Below the pieces are notes generated by a model. The model was not told the origin of the DNA. It searched no databases and saw nothing but the letters and a program-made list of their open reading frames with translations. Both the position numbers and the translations under genes were made by a program. From positions 1 to 9,474 of the forward strand of contig JAISQQ010000213.1 of the NCBI GenBank assembly GCA_031274075.1: DNA of 9,474 bases, in the 5' to 3' direction. Position 1 is the first letter of the stretch; each line of letters begins with the position of its first letter. Below, piece after piece: positions 7,098 to 9,474 of the stretch. The stretch is from Accumulibacter sp. Lineage in GTDB: Bacteria; Pseudomonadota; Gammaproteobacteria; Burkholderiales; Rhodocyclaceae.

Positions 7098-8219
7098 CTA
7101 AAGAATCACCCCTCCGCCGAGGCATACCCGGCTTTCGTAAACCGCCACCGCTTGTCCGGGCGTGACGGCCCATTGCGGCGCGGCGAAGTGGATTTGGCAG
7201 CCGCTGGCGTCGATGCTTTCGATTTCACACGGCGCGTCGGCTTGCCGGTGGCGCGTCTTGGCGCCGTAGACCCAGTGCGCGCGCGGCGTCTCGCCGGAAA
7301 TCCAGGAAAGCTGACCGGCGGCGAGACGGTCTGAAAACAGCGCCGGGTGATCGTGGCCTTGCACCACGTAGAGGATGTTGCGCGCCATGTCCTTGCGGGC
7401 GACGAACCAGGCTTCGTGGTCGCCGCTGGCGCTGCCCTTGCCGTCCTTCACGCCGCCGATCCGCAGGCCCTTGCGCTGGCCCAGCGTGTGGTAGGCCAGG
7501 CCGTCGTGCTCGCCGAGCGGGCGGTCGTCGTCGAGGCCGCGGATTTCGCCTTTTTGCGGCGGCAGGTAGCGCATCAGGAACTCCTTGAACGGGCGCTCGC
7601 CGATGAAACAAATGCCGGTGGAATCCTTCTTCAAGGCCACGTGCAGCCCGGCCTCCGCGGCCATCTTGCGCACCTCGCGCTTGTACAGGCCGGCCAGCGG
7701 GAACAGGGTCCTGGACAACTGCCGCTGGTCGAGGCGATGCAGGAAGTAACTCTGGTCCTTGACGCCGTCCTCGGCCTTGAGCAACTGCATGCGGCCGTCG
7801 CCGGCGTTCGACTCGCGCACGCCGGCGTAATGGCCGGTGGCGATCCGCTCGGCGCCCATTTGCAGGGCGTGATCGAGGAAGGCCTTGAACTTGATCTCGG
7901 AATTGCACGCCACGTCCGGGTTCGGCGTGCGGCCCGCCCGGTATTCTTCGAGGAAAATGGAGAACACGCGCTCGCGGTATTCCCTGGCGAAATTGACCAC
8001 TTCGACGTCGATGCCGAGGGTGTCGGCGACGCTGATCACGTCGAGCAGATCCTGGCGCGACGAGCAATGCTCGCCGTCATCGTCGTCTTCCCAGTTCTTC
8101 ATGAACACGCCGGTGACCTTCCAGCCCTGGCGCTTGAGCAACAGCGCGGCGACCGACGAATCGACGCCGCCGGACAGGCCGACGACCACCGTCCTTCCCT
8201 TGCCTTCATCCGCCGTCAT
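7098..8219 (-). CDS. mnmA: tRNA-specific 2-thiouridylase MnmA
   Basis: The protein has 373 residues from ATG 8219. It thiolates uridine 34 at the wobble position of tRNA Lys, Glu and Gln, using ATP to adenylate the base and a persulfide relayed from IscS. The PP-loop SGGVDSS is at 16-22, FMKNWEDDD at 39-47, and [18 protein letters not shown] carries the first catalytic cysteine (C105). [13 protein letters not shown] carries the second (C204), and [10 protein letters not shown] is at 243-252. The C-terminus ends VCLGGGVIL as in E. coli. An in-frame ATG at 8234 would add five residues, but GGGGAG seven bases before 8219 favours the shorter form. It is last in an operon with the upstream secreted-protein gene, overlapping it by 14 bases. 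In E. coli mnmA is also beside nudJ and close to purB. Confidence 0.97.
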   Translation of the reverse strand: MTADEGKGRTVVVGLSGGVDSSVAALLLKRQGWKVTGVFMKNWEDDDDGEHCSSRQDLLDVISVADTLGIDVEVVNFAREYRERVFSIFLEEYRAGRTPNPDVACNSEIKFKAFLDHALQMGAERIATGHYAGVRESNAGDGRMQLLKAEDGVKDQSYFLHRLDQRQLSRTLFPLAGLYKREVRKMAAEAGLHVALKKDSTGICFIGERPFKEFLMRYLPPQKGEIRGLDDDRPLGEHDGLAYHTLGQRKGLRIGGVKDGKGSASGDHEAWFVARKDMARNILYVVQGHDHPALFSDRLAAGQLSWISGETPRAHWVYGAKTRHRQADAPCEIESIDASGCQIHFAAPQWAVTPGQAVAVYESRVCLGGGVIL

Positions 8220-8835
8220 CCGGACTCTCCCCATCCAGCCAGGCGTCCAGCGGCATGACCGCCGCCGGACGCCCGTTGTCGAAAAACCAACTATCGACGA
8301 CGAAGCGCGCGGGCGTCGCGCCGTCCGCTTCGTCCTCTTTGTCCTCCTTGTCTCTTTCCGCGCCGCCCTCCGGCAGTTCCTCGATCAGCGCCGAATAGTG
8401 CGGGAAGAGTACGAAACGCAGGCGCAAGGCCGGCTCCAGCACGCGGTGGAAGCGCAGCGGGCCGCGACGCTGCAAGAGGCGCAGCAGGCGCGTCGTGGTC
8501 GTCGCGTGGTCGATGCAGTCCATCTTTCCATAGACGGCGTCGTCCTTGTAGTTGCCGCCCCGGTCCGCGCCGATCGGCGACTGCTGGCCGGCCCATGCGA
8601 GCATGTGGCCGACCGCTTCGCCGATGGCCTCGCGCTCCTCGGCCGGCGTGCGCGCGCGGCGCAGCATCCGCCCCAGTTCTTCCAGTTGCGCGTCGCTGAA
8701 CCTCACCTCGGCCTGGGTCAGGCAACCGTAGTTGAAGCACACCGACAGCGCTTCGGACGCGCCGGCCGCCGGGGCGGCGCAGGCGACGGCGGACAGCAGC
8801 GCCGCCGGCAACAGGCTCGCAAGCCGCGCGCTCAT
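8206..8835 (-). CDS. Secreted hypothetical protein, possible transglutaminase-like cysteine-peptidase fold
   Basis: The protein has 209 residues from ATG 8835, which overlaps the nudJ stop by four bases (ATGA). The N-terminus has a short basic start and a hydrophobic alanine/leucine run (about 5-25), an apparent Sec signal peptide with likely cleavage near AGA-SEA; C19 is a poor lipobox. I do not recognise a named family. Three blocks look like a transglutaminase/papain-like triad in order: [18 protein letters not shown] (C107, followed by D109 and H110), [10 protein letters not shown] (H146), and [13 protein letters not shown] (D181). A charged low-complexity insert rich in E, D and K (about 154-172) lies between the last two. 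If secreted, it would act in the periplasm. It sits between nudJ and mnmA with overlaps on both sides, so it is co-translated with them, though no shared function is obvious. The peptidase idea is inference from motif order only. Confidence 0.8.
   Translation of the reverse strand: MSARLASLLPAALLSAVACAAPAAGASEALSVCFNYGCLTQAEVRFSDAQLEELGRMLRRARTPAEEREAIGEAVGHMLAWAGQQSPIGADRGGNYKDDAVYGKMDCIDHATTTTRLLRLLQRRGPLRFHRVLEPALRLRFVLFPHYSALIEELPEGGAERDKEDKEDEADGATPARFVVDSWFFDNGRPAAVMPLDAWLDGESPDDGG
8227..8232 (-). promoter_or_regulatory. Shine-Dalgarno deciding the mnmA start
   Basis: GGGGAG is read on the minus strand seven bases before ATG 8219, inside the end of the upstream gene. The alternative ATG at 8234 has no comparable site. 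Confidence 0.55.
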
Positions 8836-9278
8836 GCGTAGTGCGTGACGAGTTCCAGCGGATAGCGCCTGCCGGCCTGCCAATCCTCGACGCAGCGCAG
8901 GATCATCGGGCTGCGGTGCCGGCCGGCGCTGGCGCGGATTTCTTCGAGCGAGAGCCAGCGCGTCCCGAGGATGCCCGTATCGAGCGCCCGGCCGGCGTCG
9001 TACCCGGTAAGCTCGCCGCCGAAGGCGAAGCGCAGGTAGGTGATGTCCTTGCGCGGGTGACGCCAGTGATAGACGCCGACCAGGAAGCGCGGCGCGAACG
9101 CATACCCCGTTTCCTCCAGCGCCTCGCGCACCACCGCCGCGTCCAGCGTTTCGCCGCGTTCCAGATGGCCGGCCGGCTGATTGAACTGGATTCCTTCGTC
9201 GGTTTCTTCCTCGACCAGCAGGAACTTGCCGTCGCGCTCGACGACGGCGGCGACGGTGACATGGGGCTTCCAAACCAT
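8832..9278 (-). CDS. nudJ: Nudix hydrolase, NudJ-like phosphatase
   Basis: The protein has 148 residues from ATG 9278 (MVWKPHVTVAAVVERDGKF), aligning with the start of E. coli NudJ (MFKPHVTVACVV). A GTG at 9290 would add four residues and is less likely. No clear Shine-Dalgarno is seen before either. The complete Nudix box runs from G37 to Y59, with G37, E43 and the REALEETGY block (R51-Y59) holding the metal-binding glutamates. NQPAGHLE (33-40) and RSPM (122-125) also match NudJ. NudJ in E. coli removes phosphate from nucleoside di- and triphosphates and from HMP pyrophosphate; a similar cytosolic role is inferred. It heads an operon with the secreted-protein gene and mnmA, the same nudJ-mnmA pairing as in E. 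coli. Confidence 0.93.
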   Translation of the reverse strand: MVWKPHVTVAAVVERDGKFLLVEEETDEGIQFNQPAGHLERGETLDAAVVREALEETGYAFAPRFLVGVYHWRHPRKDITYLRFAFGGELTGYDAGRALDTGILGTRWLSLEEIRASAGRHRSPMILRCVEDWQAGRRYPLELVTHYA

Positions 9279-9418
9279 GATGATCGGCACGGGTTTCGCA
9301 AAGCGCCCATTCTACCGCCATCCGGCGGCTGAAATCGGCTAGAGTTTCCTATTACCAGGGCTATCGCATACGCAGATGTCGTAAACAGTTGATAAAATAC
9401 GTTTACTTTCAAGTAGTT
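9279..9418. promoter_or_regulatory. Upstream region of nudJ with GTAAAC/GTTTAC motifs
   Basis: From about 9340 this region is clearly more AT-rich than the rest of the window. GTAAAC (9381-9386) and GTTTAC (9401-9406) form an inverted pair, and GTAAAC recurs at 9432-9437, just past the region, as TGTAAACTGT. TTGATA (9389-9394) and TAAAAT (9393-9398) are promoter-like fragments, but no well-spaced -35/-10 pair was found on either strand. It must hold the promoter of the nudJ operon and perhaps of a rightward gene; the repeated hexamer could be an operator. Confidence 0.35.
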
Positions 9419-9474
9419 ATGACAAAGTATTGTAAACTGTGCGCCAATCAGGTCTACTCTCGATTTTTGACGGG
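9419..9474 (+). CDS. Possible start of a small CxxC protein, running off right edge
   Basis: From ATG 9419 an open frame reads MTKYCKLCANQVYSRFLTG to the window end. The CKLC pair (C5, C8) has the spacing of a zinc-binding knuckle such as those in HNH nucleases or zinc-ribbon proteins. There is no good Shine-Dalgarno (CAAGTAG precedes the ATG by a few bases). The AT-richer composition differs from the adjacent housekeeping genes. Nineteen residues are too few to name a family, and the frame could be chance. Confidence 0.3.
   Translation, partial: MTKYCKLCANQVYSRFLT

Noticed and set aside
7347..8258. 303-codon plus-strand frame opposite mnmA
   Set aside because: It is the shadow of mnmA, whose PP-loop and both catalytic cysteines are intact.
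8841..9332. 163-codon plus-strand frame opposite nudJ
   Set aside because: It is the shadow of nudJ, which has a perfect Nudix box.

Overview
The window looks like chromosomal DNA from a GC-rich betaproteobacterium, with Rhodocyclales-like relatives most plausible. This rests on the YibF-type glutathione S-transferase divergent from purB, a DUF2322-like protein, the NudJ/MnmA pair and the high third-position GC. No rRNA or tRNA is present to fix the taxon, so this is an inference.

Layout, left to right. Positions 1-460 (minus) hold the N-terminal part of an IS110-family transposase that runs off the left edge. Positions 461-951 hold no gene but a stack of unrelated palindromic repeats. Positions 952-3023 (minus) are a two-gene unit: a GNAT-like protein followed, with an ATGA overlap, by a bacterial GH3-type acyl-adenylating/acyl-amido synthetase homologue. 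Positions 3024-3315 are intergenic and carry a large near-perfect inverted repeat. Positions 3316-5154 (minus) hold purB, then a small DUF2322-like gene. A YibF-like GST gene (5283-5894, plus) is divergent from purB. A Gfo/Idh/MocA-type oxidoreductase follows (6042-7025, plus) and converges on a minus-strand operon: nudJ, then a secreted protein with a possible transglutaminase-like C-H-D triad, then mnmA (9278 down to 7098), with overlapping start and stop codons. The right edge is an AT-richer stretch with GTAAAC/GTTTAC motifs and perhaps the first codons of a plus-strand CxxC protein.

The housekeeping genes cover de novo purine synthesis (PurB), tRNA U34 thiolation (MnmA) and nucleotide housecleaning (NudJ). 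In E. coli purB, hflD, mnmA and nudJ are neighbours. Here purB and mnmA-nudJ are still within 2 kb, but hflD is absent and a GST gene and a sugar-dehydrogenase-like gene lie between them.

The most unusual feature is a dispersed family of palindromic elements with four copies (547-618, 3655-3752, 5900-5982, 7012-7095). Each has a central GC-rich hairpin with a three-base TTC/GAA loop, flanked by inverted arms built from 7-bp units that start with CAG. There are two arm subtypes (CAGAGGA/CAGAAGA and CAGGTGA/CAGGTGT) around essentially the same core. One copy supplies the last codons and stop of the oxidoreductase gene, and copies 3 and 4 bracket that gene exactly. I do not recognise this as a named family; it is the best candidate here for something undescribed.
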